Part shown: positions 35,430 to 44,729 of the stretch, piece after piece | How positions within the stretch are numbered: the first letter of the stretch is position 1 | Layout: every line of letters starts with the position of its first letter | Assembly (NCBI RefSeq): GCF_013410035.1 | Contig: NZ_JACCBW010000001.1 | Span: 868,001-932,000, forward strand | DNA length: 64,000 nucleotides | Direction of reading: 5' to 3' | Source: Nocardioides cavernae | GTDB taxonomy: Bacteria > Actinomycetota > Actinomycetes > Propionibacteriales > Nocardioidaceae | Made by a program: the position numbers and the translations under genes | Notes under the pieces: model-generated | Told to the model about the DNA's origin: nothing | The model's database searches: none | Seen by the model: the letters and a program-made list of their open reading frames with translations, nothing else

Positions 35430-37274
35430 GTGCCCGCTCCCCTCGTCTCGGTCGTCGTGCCCACGCGCGGCGGTGCCGGCCGGCTGCCCGTGCTGCTCGG
35501 CGCACTGGCGGCGCAGACCCTCGCCGAGCCGTGGGAGGTCGTGCTGGTGCTCGACGGCGACGTCGACGGGAGCCGGGCCGTCGCCGAGGCGTACGCCGAC
35601 CGGGTCCCACTGCGCATCGTCGAGCGCCGCGGTGGCGACGGCGTGGGTGCGGCGCTCGCGGAAGGGTACGCCGCGGCCACCGGCGACATCGTGCTCCGGT
35701 GTGACGACGACCTGACGCCGGCCCCCGGCTTCCTCGCCGGCCACCTGGCCCGGCACCGGGATCGGCCGGTCGGCGCCCCGCCGCTGGGGGTCGTCTCGAT
35801 GACCCGCGACGTCTTCGCGGACACGCCGTACGCCAGTGCGTACGGCCGGCCCGCCAACGAGCGGCTGCTCGCCGAGGCCTACGCCCGACCCGCCGGCGAG
35901 CGCTGGCGGCACTGGGCGGCGTGCAACTCCGTGCCCCGCGCCGCCTACGAGGCGGTCGGCGGGTTCGACCCCACGATGGGCTACCGCGAGGACTCCGAGC
36001 TCGGCCTGCGGCTCGCGCAGGCGGGGGTCGAGATCGTCATCGACCCCGCCCTCGAGATCGAGCACCGGGGGCCGGCACCCGACACGTCCACCCGTGCTGC
36101 ACGCGCCTTCACCTCGGGGGCCTCCACGGTGGCGTTCGACGAGCGCCACCCGGGCCGGCACGGTGACGCGCCGCGGGCGACGGACCCGTGGGGGCGCGCG
36201 GTCGCGTCAGCCGCCCGGCGGATCCGTTCCCGCCCGGACGCCGCCGCGCTCGGTCGTCGGATCGACACCCTCCTCCCACACCTGCCCGCGCGGGCCCGGG
36301 CCAAGGCGGTCGCTCTGGCGGTCGAGGCCGCAGCCGTCGCCGGGCGACGTGCCGGGGACGACGCGTGGGTCCGCGACGTGCCGGACGGAGAGGTGACCAC
36401 CGTCAGCGTCGTCATCCCCCACCACGGCGATCCCGCCCCGACGCTGGCCCTGCTCGAGCAGCTCGCCGCGCAGACCCACCGCGTCGAGGTGGTCGTCGCG
36501 GACGACGCCTCGCCCACGCCGTTCCCCGACGTCGACGGCGTGACGGTGGTCCGTCGCCCGCGCAACGGCGGCTTCGGCGCCAACGTGAACTCCGGCGCCG
36601 CGGCGGCGACCGGCGAGGCACTCCTCGTCCTCAACAGCGACCTGGACGTCGAGCCGACGTTCGTCGCCGACATGGTCGCGGCCGCCCGGGCGCACCCCCG
36701 CGCGGTGCTCGCCCCGCGGATGGTCGACGAGCACGGCACCGAGGCGTGGGTGGGGCGTGACTTCCCGCGCGTGCGGCACGCGGCGGCGGCCTGGCTGACG
36801 CCGCTCGCGCGCTTCCGGGGCTCCGATGCCTGGCACCGCGCGGTCGGCCACGACGTGCGCGCCCACCGGGCCGAGGCCGAGGTGGACTGGGTCGTCGGGG
36901 CTGCGATGTGGATCCCTCTCGCCGACTTCCGCGCGGTCGGCGGATTCGACGAGCGGTTCTTCATGAACTCCGAGGAGGTCGACCTCCAGCGCCGTCTCCG
37001 CGAGCGCGGGCTGTCGGTGGTCTCGCTGCGCTCCCCGACCGTCGTCCACGAGGGCGGGGGCTCCTCGCCGTCGGACTCCCGGCGTCGCTGGCTGGTCGAG
37101 GGACAGCTGCTGTACGCCGACAAGTGGGGGTCGAAGCGGGGCCTGCAGGCCGCGCTGACCACGGCGACCGGCGTGAACCTCTTCGTGAACGCGACCCGTC
37201 GCGCGGCCGGTCGCGACATCCGGCCGCTCGAGGTCGCCCGCACCGAGCTGTCGATGATCCGAGGCCCCCGATGA
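35430..37274 (+). CDS. Two-domain GT2 glycosyltransferase
   Basis: This 614-residue cytoplasmic enzyme has two GT-A domains. The first (about 1-210) has VSVVVPTRGG, the metal-binding RCDDDL and YREDSELGLRLAQAG. A helical linker leads to the second (about 325-600) with VSVVIPHHGDPAPTLAL, GGFGANVNSGAAAA, VLNSDLDVEP and FMNSEEVDLQRRLRERGL, the pattern of rhamnosyl- and galactofuranosyl-like transferases. Each domain may add a different sugar, as in dual-activity chain builders. The next gene overlaps by ATGA, so they form a pair. Sugars cannot be assigned. Confidence 0.9.
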   Translation: MPAPLVSVVVPTRGGAGRLPVLLGALAAQTLAEPWEVVLVLDGDVDGSRAVAEAYADRVPLRIVERRGGDGVGAALAEGYAAATGDIVLRCDDDLTPAPGFLAGHLARHRDRPVGAPPLGVVSMTRDVFADTPYASAYGRPANERLLAEAYARPAGERWRHWAACNSVPRAAYEAVGGFDPTMGYREDSELGLRLAQAGVEIVIDPALEIEHRGPAPDTSTRAARAFTSGASTVAFDERHPGRHGDAPRATDPWGRAVASAARRIRSRPDAAALGRRIDTLLPHLPARARAKAVALAVEAAAVAGRRAGDDAWVRDVPDGEVTTVSVVIPHHGDPAPTLALLEQLAAQTHRVEVVVADDASPTPFPDVDGVTVVRRPRNGGFGANVNSGAAAATGEALLVLNSDLDVEPTFVADMVAAARAHPRAVLAPRMVDEHGTEAWVGRDFPRVRHAAAAWLTPLARFRGSDAWHRAVGHDVRAHRAEAEVDWVVGAAMWIPLADFRAVGGFDERFFMNSEEVDLQRRLRERGLSVVSLRSPTVVHEGGGSSPSDSRRRWLVEGQLLYADKWGSKRGLQAALTTATGVNLFVNATRRAAGRDIRPLEVARTELSMIRGPR

Positions 37275-38338
37275 CCCGCGCGCTGATCCTGTCCGAGCAC
37301 GACCTCGACGGGTGGGGCGAGCGCTACCGCCGCGGGGAGGTGCCGGCTCCGCTGCCCTACGGCGTCGACGCGCTGGCCGACGACCTCGGCTGGGCCCTCT
37401 CCGGTTCGCGTCGTGCGGTCGACCCGCGGTGGAGCCGGCTGCGCGACGTCGTCGAGCACCGCGCGGGCTTCCCGGTCGAGCAGACGATCCGCGGGGCCGG
37501 TGAGGTCCGGCGCAGCGATGTCGTCCTCGCCCTGCTCGAGCGGCAGGGGGCGGCGGCCGCGACGCTGCGGCGGCGCCGGGTGCCGCCGTACGGCTCGACA
37601 CCACTCGTCGTCTGGTCGTGCTGGCTCGCCGACGACCTCCGCTCGGCGGCCCCGGCGGAGCGGGCGCGGCTCAAGCACCGCTTCGACGGGGCCGACCTGA
37701 TCACGCACCTGTCGCGGCACGAGACCGAGATCTTCACCGACCTCGGCATCAGCGAGGACCGGCTCTTCCCGGTGACCTACGGGGTGAGCCACGACTACTA
37801 CGTCCCGGGTGACGGACCACGCGACATCGAGCTGCTCGCGGTCGGCCAGGACCGCGGACGTGACTACCGGACGCTGTTCGACGCCGTGCGGGGCACCGAC
37901 CTCGTGCTCGACGTCGTCTGCAAGCCGGAGAACCTCGCCGACCTCGACGTGCCCGACAACGTGCGGCTCCACGGCGTCGTCCCCCTCACGGAGTACCGCC
38001 GGATGCTCCAGCGCGCCCAGGTGGTCGTCGTGCCGACCCGTGACCTCGCCTACCCCACCGGCTCGAGCGTCGCGCTGGAGTCGGCGTCGTCCGGCGCCTG
38101 CGTCGCGGTCACCGGCACGCGCGCGATGCGCGACTACTTCACCGACGGCGTGGACTCGCGGCTCGTCGACGAGGGTGATGCCGAGGGCTGGCGCGCGGTG
38201 CTCGCCGAGCTGCGCGACGACGCCGCCCAGCGCGTACGGCTCGGCGCGGCCGCGCGGGCGAGCGTGGAGGCGCGCTTCAACGCGCGCCACATGTGGACCG
38301 AGCTCGCCGGCGTGATGCGGGAGCGCGGGCTGGTCTGA
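37271..38338 (+). CDS. GT4-like glycosyltransferase
   Basis: This 355-residue GT-B type enzyme has a short N-terminal domain and a C-terminal donor-binding domain. The latter contains DIELLAVGQDRGRDYRTLFDAV, VRLHGVVPLTEYRRMLQRAQVVVVPT and SGSSVALESASSGACVAVT-like sequence with the usual Glu. It matches GT4-like enzymes from exopolysaccharide loci. The ATG overlaps the preceding stop, so both are cotranslated. The opposite-strand gene begins 14 nt beyond the stop. Confidence 0.88.
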   Translation: MTRALILSEHDLDGWGERYRRGEVPAPLPYGVDALADDLGWALSGSRRAVDPRWSRLRDVVEHRAGFPVEQTIRGAGEVRRSDVVLALLERQGAAAATLRRRRVPPYGSTPLVVWSCWLADDLRSAAPAERARLKHRFDGADLITHLSRHETEIFTDLGISEDRLFPVTYGVSHDYYVPGDGPRDIELLAVGQDRGRDYRTLFDAVRGTDLVLDVVCKPENLADLDVPDNVRLHGVVPLTEYRRMLQRAQVVVVPTRDLAYPTGSSVALESASSGACVAVTGTRAMRDYFTDGVDSRLVDEGDAEGWRAVLAELRDDAAQRVRLGAAARASVEARFNARHMWTELAGVMRERGLV

Positions 38339-38352
38339 GAGCAGCCCGACCG

Positions 38353-40272
38353 TCAGGACGTCGGCGCGCAGGCGGGCGGCACCGCCCAGAGCTCGTAGTC
38401 ACCCGCCTCGGCGACCATGCTGAAGCCGGCGCTGCCCGGCACCGCCTCGATCCCCTCGTAGGTCGGCTCGAGCCAGGAGTAGTACATGACCTCGTCGCCG
38501 CCGGTCAGCACGTGCGTGATGCCGAGGTCCGCGACGGCGGCGCAGACGTCGTCGTCCGACGCCGCCTCGTCGAGCCGTGCATCCACCAGGTCCGTCTCCG
38601 GGGTGCCCTCGTAGAACGGACCGATGGGGACGGTCCGGGGTCCCATGAGGTTGAGGAAGCCACCACCACCGAACGGGTCCATGGCGACGATGCTGCCCGG
38701 CTCGAGCTCGTCGGCGAGCGTGCGCAGGTCGACCAGCTCGTCCGCGGTCGCGTAGTAGAAACGCGTGTCGCGCGGGAAGTAGCTGTCGCGGATGCTGTCC
38801 TGCACCGAGGTGGTGGCCGGGACCGCGACGACGGCCACGATCGCGAGGCCCAGGACGCCGCCCCCGACGCTCGCCCACCGAGGGACGCGCTCGAGCTGGC
38901 GGACGATCGTGGCCACCGTGACGCACCCCGCGAGCACGACGGCGACCCCAAGCATGTTGGCGATCCGGGCGTAGCCCGACCACCAGGGCCACGTCAGGTA
39001 CGTGACCGGCAGCCGGTCCCCGAACTGAAGGAGCAGGGCGAAGGCGAAGGTGACGGCCCAGGCCACGGCGACCCCCCGCCACGCCCGGGAGACGAGTGCG
39101 ATGCCGACGCCCGCGAGCGTGAGGAGAGCGAGGACCCCGCCCGCCCAGAGCGGGACGTCCCCGTTCTTGAGCAGCAGGAGCACCGCACGGCGCGTGGACA
39201 GGTCGGGCACCACGGGGACGTCGAACATCGCAGGCTGGCGCGGCACGATCCAGGCGGCGACGACGACCACCAGGACGCCGACGAAGCCGAGCACCCACCA
39301 CCGACCCCACGTCAGCACGGTGGGCGCGGTCAGCCCGAGCGCGAGCACTGCGATCGTGTACGCCGCGTTCGGCTGTGCCAGCGCGGCTGCGAGCGCCGCG
39401 GCACCGAAGGCCAGCGCAGCGGCCACGACGACGCGAGCCGGTGGCCGTGTCGGACGCATCGTCGCGAGCGCGAGGGGGATCAGGGCACCCGGGACGAGCG
39501 AGGCCGCCACGAGGTTGGCCCACGCCCCGCCGAGGGAGAGCAGGGCGACCGGCGCGTAGAACAGCGACAGCGAGATCAGGCCAGCCGCGGCGAGCACCCA
39601 GCCGTTCGGCGAGACGACGCGGCGGACGAGCGCCACCATGCCGAGCGGCCACACCAACGCGGCGCAGACCAGGAGCACCGTCTGCGACGCGACGACGACC
39701 TCGGCCCCGGTCCACGACGCGACCGTGGCAGCCAGGCTGTGGAGTCCCCCGGGATAGCTGATCGGGTCGTAGAACCACACGTCGCCGGACTTCAGCGGGC
39801 TGGCGGAGTCCTGCTGCACGAGCTGGTCGACTGCTTGGAGGTGGAACTGGATGTCCGGCATCTGGGAGACCGCGTCGGCGCGCGTGGTGCCGTGCACCAC
39901 CTTCCATCCGGTGGCGACGGTCGCCGCCGCGACGCCGCCGGCGAAGCCCCAGGCCGTCCAGTGACTGCTTCCCGCGGGAGCGGGCTCGGGATCGCGGCGC
40001 GTCAGCAGGCGCGCGAGGACGGCTCCCACGGCGGTGACGACGAGAAGGACGAGCACCCCGCCGACCATGGACCAGCCCAGGCCCACGAGGTCGGCAGCGG
40101 TACCGCCGACGAGCAGGACGGCGAGGCCCAGCGGTGCGGCCACGCCCAGGGCGTCGAACAGGTCGAGTCCGAGTGCCTTGGCGACGACCAGTCCAGGGGC
40201 GAGCAGCACGACAGCGGCGACGAGCACCGGAACGAGCGCCCCGGACCAGTCCACGGTGGTCGAGGGATCCAT
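38353..40272 (-). CDS. Large polytopic membrane protein, DUF6541-like (GT-C-like)
   Basis: This 639-residue protein has about 12 helices and a C-terminal outer domain (about 520-639) with RFYYATADELVDLRTLADEL and PFGGGGFLNLMGP. It resembles actinobacterial DUF6541 proteins, which are thought to be lipid-linked-sugar (GT-C) transferases. Residues near 130-160 (RADAVSQMPDIQFHLQAVDQL) contain Asp and His suited to such a role. The enzymatic activity is inferred only. It is followed on the same strand by the terminal part of a GT4-like gene further upstream. The start is ATG 40272. Confidence 0.75.
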   Translation of the reverse strand: MDPSTTVDWSGALVPVLVAAVVLLAPGLVVAKALGLDLFDALGVAAPLGLAVLLVGGTAADLVGLGWSMVGGVLVLLVVTAVGAVLARLLTRRDPEPAPAGSSHWTAWGFAGGVAAATVATGWKVVHGTTRADAVSQMPDIQFHLQAVDQLVQQDSASPLKSGDVWFYDPISYPGGLHSLAATVASWTGAEVVVASQTVLLVCAALVWPLGMVALVRRVVSPNGWVLAAAGLISLSLFYAPVALLSLGGAWANLVAASLVPGALIPLALATMRPTRPPARVVVAAALAFGAAALAAALAQPNAAYTIAVLALGLTAPTVLTWGRWWVLGFVGVLVVVVAAWIVPRQPAMFDVPVVPDLSTRRAVLLLLKNGDVPLWAGGVLALLTLAGVGIALVSRAWRGVAVAWAVTFAFALLLQFGDRLPVTYLTWPWWSGYARIANMLGVAVVLAGCVTVATIVRQLERVPRWASVGGGVLGLAIVAVVAVPATTSVQDSIRDSYFPRDTRFYYATADELVDLRTLADELEPGSIVAMDPFGGGGFLNLMGPRTVPIGPFYEGTPETDLVDARLDEAASDDDVCAAVADLGITHVLTGGDEVMYYSWLEPTYEGIEAVPGSAGFSMVAEAGDYELWAVPPACAPTS

Positions 40273-40347
40273 GCGCCACAGGGTGTCAGGTCAAAGCATC
40301 GCTTGCCGCACGAACGGTCACGGAGCGACCACTGCGACATGGTGCCT

Positions 40348-41556
40348 TCAGGCCCAGGTCGACCGGATCGTCTCCTCGAAGCGCGCCCGACCGTAGGTCT
40401 CCTGCGCCCAGCCCTGCACCCGGTCCGACCGCTCCTGGGCGGCCTGCGTGTCGGTCAGGACCGCCACCAGCGCGTCCGCCACGCCGGTCGGGTCGTCGGC
40501 CAGACCGGCGTAGAGGTCGTCGCCGTCGATGCCCTCGGCACCGACGGTCGTGGTCACGACGGGCACACCGTGGCAGAGCGCCTCGACGGTCTTGAACTTC
40601 ACGCCCGCGCCCTGGAGCACCGGCACCAGCGCGACCGCCGCCGCCTCGTACTCCGCCCCGAGGTCGTCGACGAAGCCGGCCAGCTCCACGCCGCTGCTGG
40701 CCGGCAGGCATCCAACTCGGTCCCGCAGCTCCTCGCTCGCACCGCCGCCGACGAACCGCAGGCGCGCGCCCGGGTGCTGCGCGACCACGGCGGGCCAGAC
40801 GTGCTCGATCGCCCAGAGGGCGGCCTTGTTGTTCTCGTCGCGAGCCAGGTAGGAGACCACCACGACGACCGGTTCCGTGGCCGGAGGGTGCCGTGGCTCC
40901 GTCCCGTCCGAGAGCGGAGGGTGTACGACGGTGTGGGGCGGGTTCCCGAGCAGCTCGGCGTCCTTGTCGCTGAAGACCAGCACCTCGTCGAGCCTGGCGA
41001 CCATCGCCTTCTCGTGCCCTCGCGAGCGCCTCGCGACGCCCTGCCAGTAGCGCTCCTCCTCCGGGGAGTCCTGCGGCTCGCGGGAGAAGGACTGGCTCAT
41101 CACGTCGTGGAAGGTGCCGGTGATCCGCGCGGTGGGGTTGAGCCGCCGCAGGAGCCGGACGAGGCGGATCGACTCGGAGTACTGCAGGTCGATCACGTCG
41201 GCCTCACGGACGGCGGCGCGGGCCTCGCGCGACCTGAGCAGGCCCACGATGAACGGGACGAACGGCATGCCGGGATCCCTGCGGTGCCGCCAGGCTCCCT
41301 CGACCGTCATCGCCAACCGGTTCTGCACCTTGCCCGCCAGGCCGAGACCCTGCTCGTGGCCCAGCAGCAGGAGGCGTCCCGGCACACCCGGCTTGTTGGC
41401 CGACTCGTGATTGAGGCGGTTCCCCACGGTGAGCATGGTCAGCTCGGTCTCGCGCTCGAGGAGGCGTTGGAGCTCCAGCAGGTAGCGGCCACCCGCGTGG
41501 GGCACGCCCTCGTGGCCGACGTACATGCTGATCAGCACCACGCGCGGTCGGGTCAC
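40348..41556 (-). CDS. GT4 glycosyltransferase
   Basis: This 402-residue GT-B enzyme begins TRPRVVLISMYVGHEGVPHAGGR, with the Gly-rich acceptor loop (VPHAGGRYLLEL) of family 4. The C-terminal half has VVVVVSYLARDENNKAALW, the strand LRFVGGG, then VELAGFVDDLGAEYEAAAVALVPVLQGAGVKFKTVEAL with the conserved Glu, and GVPVVTTTVGAEGI. GTG 41556 is preferred over ATG 41565 because GGGAGG lies 9 nt upstream of it but touches the ATG. It is divergent from the PIG-L cassette by 63 nt. Confidence 0.9.
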   Translation of the reverse strand: MTRPRVVLISMYVGHEGVPHAGGRYLLELQRLLERETELTMLTVGNRLNHESANKPGVPGRLLLLGHEQGLGLAGKVQNRLAMTVEGAWRHRRDPGMPFVPFIVGLLRSREARAAVREADVIDLQYSESIRLVRLLRRLNPTARITGTFHDVMSQSFSREPQDSPEEERYWQGVARRSRGHEKAMVARLDEVLVFSDKDAELLGNPPHTVVHPPLSDGTEPRHPPATEPVVVVVSYLARDENNKAALWAIEHVWPAVVAQHPGARLRFVGGGASEELRDRVGCLPASSGVELAGFVDDLGAEYEAAAVALVPVLQGAGVKFKTVEALCHGVPVVTTTVGAEGIDGDDLYAGLADDPTGVADALVAVLTDTQAAQERSDRVQGWAQETYGRARFEETIRSTWA

Positions 41557-41619
41557 GTTCGGCATCCTCCCAGACCTCGCGGCACCTAGACTCTCGATTC
41601 GTCCCGACCTAGGAGTGCG

Positions 41620-42240
41620 ATGAAGCGGCTGATCCTGGCCCCCCACATGGACGACGAGGCCATGGGATGCGGCGGCCTCATGGCGAAGCACCCCGACGAG
41701 TGCACGGTCGTCGTGATGACCGACAGCGGCGAGGTCCGCGCGCAGGAGCACGCCGAGGCGATGAGGATCCTCGGGGTCACCGAGTCACGGGTCCTCGGCT
41801 TCCCCGACGGCCAGACGCCACAGCACATGACCGAGATGGTCGGCGCGATCGACGCGATCATGGCCGAGCTCAGGCCCGAGGAGCTCTACCTCCCCTACCC
41901 GTCGCTGCACCAGGACCACATCGCGGTCTACGAGGCGGGCATGCGCTCGTGCCGCGTGTCGATGTCGCTCGACCACTGGTACCCCCCGAGCGTCTACGTC
42001 TACGACATCGCCGTCTACGACGTGAACCTCTATCCGACCGACCTCCGCTGGAACGTCTTCGAGGCGCTGACCGAGGAGCAGATCACCGCCAAGGAGGCGG
42101 CCTGCCAGGCCTACCAGTCGGAGATCCCCACCGACGTCCACCCGATCAACAGCGTGCGCCAGATCGCGGGCGCCCTCGGACAGGTACGGCTCGTGCCGTA
42201 CGCCGAGCAGTACGCCCTGGTGCGGACGGTCCGCCGGTGA
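41620..42240 (+). CDS. PIG-L/LmbE-type zinc N-deacetylase
   Basis: This 206-residue zinc hydrolase should remove an N-acetyl group from a sugar. The zinc ligands are in LILAPHMDDEAMGCGG (His9, Asp12-like pattern PHMDDE) and the later HQDH. The fold is a small Rossmann-like alpha/beta with VVVMTDSGE. AGGAG lies 5 nt upstream of the ATG. The GTG of the WbqC gene overlaps its stop (GTGA), so it is the first gene of a coupled three-gene set. A GlcNAc-type or bacillosamine-type sugar is a plausible substrate. Confidence 0.9.
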   Translation: MKRLILAPHMDDEAMGCGGLMAKHPDECTVVVMTDSGEVRAQEHAEAMRILGVTESRVLGFPDGQTPQHMTEMVGAIDAIMAELRPEELYLPYPSLHQDHIAVYEAGMRSCRVSMSLDHWYPPSVYVYDIAVYDVNLYPTDLRWNVFEALTEEQITAKEAACQAYQSEIPTDVHPINSVRQIAGALGQVRLVPYAEQYALVRTVRR

Positions 42241-42887
42241 AGGTCGCCATCCACCAGCCGGACCTCCTGCCCTGGCCGGGGTTCTGGTTCAAGATGCTCA
42301 ACTGCGACCGCTTCGTGCTGGCGGTGCACGACCAGCTGCAGAAGCACTGGGTCCAGCGCCGGGTGATGATGCGCGAGACGTGGGTGACCCTCCCGCTGGA
42401 GACCAAGCCGCACCTGATCCCCATCAACGAGACCATCGTCAAGCCCGGGTGGCAGGACCACCTCGAGAGCTCCATCACGGGTCGCTACCGCGGCGCGCGG
42501 CACTGGAGGGAGCGGAGCGGTGACGTCCTCTCGATGATCCACGCGGTCGACTCCCACAACCTCGCGGACATCAACCACCAGCTGATCCTGGCGATGCGCG
42601 ACTACCTCGGGATCACCACCGAGGTCGTCGTGACTGACCCGCCGCAGGAGAAGGCAGCCGACCGGGTGCTCGAGCAGCTGCAGATGGTCGGCGCGACGTC
42701 CTACCTCTCCGGCACCGGCGCGAAGGACTACCTCGGTGAGGAGGAGCAGGCGAAGTTCGCCGCGCTGGGCATCGGCCTCGAGTTCTCCGACCACCAGAAG
42801 ACGACCGGCGACTCGATCGTCACGGTGCTCATGGACCACGACGACCCGATGGAGATCGTGGCGAAGGCTGCTGTGGGCCACGCATGA
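42237..42887 (+). CDS. WbqC-family protein
   Basis: This 216-residue protein belongs to the WbqC family found in O-antigen and glycan gene sets. It begins VKVAIHQPDLLPWPGFWFKML, the usual IHQPxYLPW-like start. The rest includes FVLAVHDQLQKHWVQRRVMM, LETKPHLIPINETIVKP, and TSYLSGTGAKDYL near the end. Its biochemistry is not settled; a role in aminosugar acylation is often suggested. The GTG overlaps the preceding stop and the last codon region meets the next ATG. Confidence 0.92.
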   Translation: MKVAIHQPDLLPWPGFWFKMLNCDRFVLAVHDQLQKHWVQRRVMMRETWVTLPLETKPHLIPINETIVKPGWQDHLESSITGRYRGARHWRERSGDVLSMIHAVDSHNLADINHQLILAMRDYLGITTEVVVTDPPQEKAADRVLEQLQMVGATSYLSGTGAKDYLGEEEQAKFAALGIGLEFSDHQKTTGDSIVTVLMDHDDPMEIVAKAAVGHA

Positions 42888-43792
42888 CCAGGCCCCGGCG
42901 GCTCACGCCGCTCTCGCTCGCACGCTCTGCAGCAGGCCGGATCCGCGACGGCGTACGGCTCACGCGGGCGGACGTGCGCCTGCGCGGCGTCGTGAGGGCA
43001 GTGGCCGGCGCCACCCGATCGTCCGACACCGCTGCGGTCGTGCACCTGCACTACCCCGAGGTGTGGGCGGCCGTCGCGGACCGCCTGGACCTGCTCCCCG
43101 ACGACGTCGATGTCTACGTCACGATGACCGACGCGGCCTGGTCGGAGCGTGGAGCCGTCCTCGCACGGTGCCCGCGCGCCCGCGTGATCCGTACGCCCAA
43201 CGTCGGTCGTGACGTGCTGCCCTTCATCCGCGTGGCCGCCGGCCTCCGTCGAGCGGGCTACTCGGCGGTGCTCAAGCTGCACGGCAAGCGGAGCGTGCAC
43301 GCCGATGACGGCGCCGAGTTCCTGGACGCCTGCCTGACCGAGCTGCTGCCGTCGCGCGACGGTGCGGCCGAGTGCCGCCGGCTGGTCACCTCGGGCGAGC
43401 TGGCGCTGGTCGGACCCGAGTCGCGGCTCTACCCGCTCGCGATCCACGTGTGGTGGAACATCGACGACCTGCGGTGGTTCTTCCGGAGGTGGCGCCCGGA
43501 CCACGTCGGCAGGCTGGACAAGCCCACGGAGCTGAGCTTCTTCGCCGGAACCATGTTCTGGGCGCGGCTCGACGCGATCGCGGACTGCCTGGACGTCCCC
43601 ACCCACCGCTTCGCTGTCGAGAACGCACAGATCGACGGCACCATGGCCCATGCCCTGGAGCGGCTCTTCGGGATCGTTCCCGAGGTCGACGGCGAGGCCA
43701 TCGGCGTCTCCGGACCGGTCGGCCAGCGCCGTGTGGCCCACGACGAGTTCCAGTGGCCGGAGTGGGCGCTGCGCAAGCCCGAGTGGGAGTGA
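42884..43792 (+). CDS. RgpF-like rhamnan synthesis protein F
   Basis: This 302-residue protein resembles rhamnan-synthesis protein F, a glycosyltransferase of rhamnose-glucose polysaccharides. The marks are VVHLHYPEVWAAVADRL, VIRTPNVGRDVLPFIRVAAGL, VLKLHGKRSVHADDG and LSFFAGTMFWARLDAI. It lies at the end of the PIG-L/WbqC set. Rhamnose synthesis genes are not in this window. The stop is 4 nt from the convergent GT2 gene. Confidence 0.88.
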   Translation: MTRPRRLTPLSLARSAAGRIRDGVRLTRADVRLRGVVRAVAGATRSSDTAAVVHLHYPEVWAAVADRLDLLPDDVDVYVTMTDAAWSERGAVLARCPRARVIRTPNVGRDVLPFIRVAAGLRRAGYSAVLKLHGKRSVHADDGAEFLDACLTELLPSRDGAAECRRLVTSGELALVGPESRLYPLAIHVWWNIDDLRWFFRRWRPDHVGRLDKPTELSFFAGTMFWARLDAIADCLDVPTHRFAVENAQIDGTMAHALERLFGIVPEVDGEAIGVSGPVGQRRVAHDEFQWPEWALRKPEWE

Positions 43793-43796
43793 GGGG

Positions 43797-44729
43797 TCAG
43801 CGGAGCTCGCCCGAGGGGTCCCACGTGGGCCACCGGCCCGGCGCGTCGACCCGTACGCGCGCGCGGCGCTCGCGCTCACCGAAGTCCTCTCGACTTCCCG
43901 ACACCAGCTCGGACCAGCGCTGCTGCTGCTGGTCCTCGTCCATCGCCGCCTGCTCCACCCAGTGGCTCCCCACGTCGGCCGACAGCCCGGTGGTGCGGCT
44001 CAGGCCCTCCACGCCGCGGCGGTTCTTCGCGCGGAACTGGGCGATCGACCGATACTGGTAGTGCAGGATCCGCAGGTCGGCCACCCGGTCACCGCTCCAG
44101 CCCCTGATCGTGTGGTTGCCCTCCCCGACCCAGACCCACGGCCGTGCCCGGAACGCCACCTTCGCGACCGCGCCGTGTTCGGTCTCGACCTGGACCGCGG
44201 CGTCCGGGCGGGCGGTCCCGTCCGCGGTCGCGGGGAACACCTCGTGCATGTCGGCCCACACCACGTCAGCGGTCTGGGCACCGAAGTACGTCGCCAGGTC
44301 GTCGTCCACCGCGTACCAGTGCTCGTCGGCGTCGACGGGAACCACCCAGTCAGCCCCTGCCAGGAAGGCCCTCCTCGCGAGGTAGGACGTCTTGGCACCC
44401 TGGTAGAAGCCGGGCTCCGCGTCCCTCAGGACGTGGACCCGACCGTCCCGCGTCGCGGCCTGACGCAGGACCCGCCACGTGTCGTCGGTGGAGCCGTGGT
44501 CGGCGACGATGATCCCGGCCACGCCCTGGGCCAGCAGGTGGTCGAGCGTGGAGCCGACGATGTCCTCCTCGTCCCGCACGAGCATCACCGCCCACACCGA
44601 CCCGGGGACCGTCGCGGAGCGGGGCAGGTCGAGGTCGCCGAACCCCCGGCGGGCGAGGCTGACCTCCCTGGACCTGAGGGCACGGGCGAGCTGCACGCGG
44701 GCGCGCAGCGCGCCGACGAGGTCCACCAT
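43797..44729 (-). CDS. GT2 glycosyltransferase
   Basis: This 310-residue enzyme has a GT-A core starting near residue 47: WAVMLVRDEEDIVGSTLDHL, GIIVADHGSTDDTWRVL, and the metal site VVPVDADEHWYAVD. A C-terminal helical part (QFRAKNRRGVEGLSRTTGLS) follows. It matches GT2 proteins that transfer sugars in cell-surface glycan gene sets. The ATG overlaps the stop of the fucosyltransferase-like gene (ATGA), so three minus-strand genes are cotranslated. Confidence 0.9.
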   Translation of the reverse strand: MVDLVGALRARVQLARALRSREVSLARRGFGDLDLPRSATVPGSVWAVMLVRDEEDIVGSTLDHLLAQGVAGIIVADHGSTDDTWRVLRQAATRDGRVHVLRDAEPGFYQGAKTSYLARRAFLAGADWVVPVDADEHWYAVDDDLATYFGAQTADVVWADMHEVFPATADGTARPDAAVQVETEHGAVAKVAFRARPWVWVGEGNHTIRGWSGDRVADLRILHYQYRSIAQFRAKNRRGVEGLSRTTGLSADVGSHWVEQAAMDEDQQQQRWSELVSGSREDFGERERRARVRVDAPGRWPTWDPSGELR

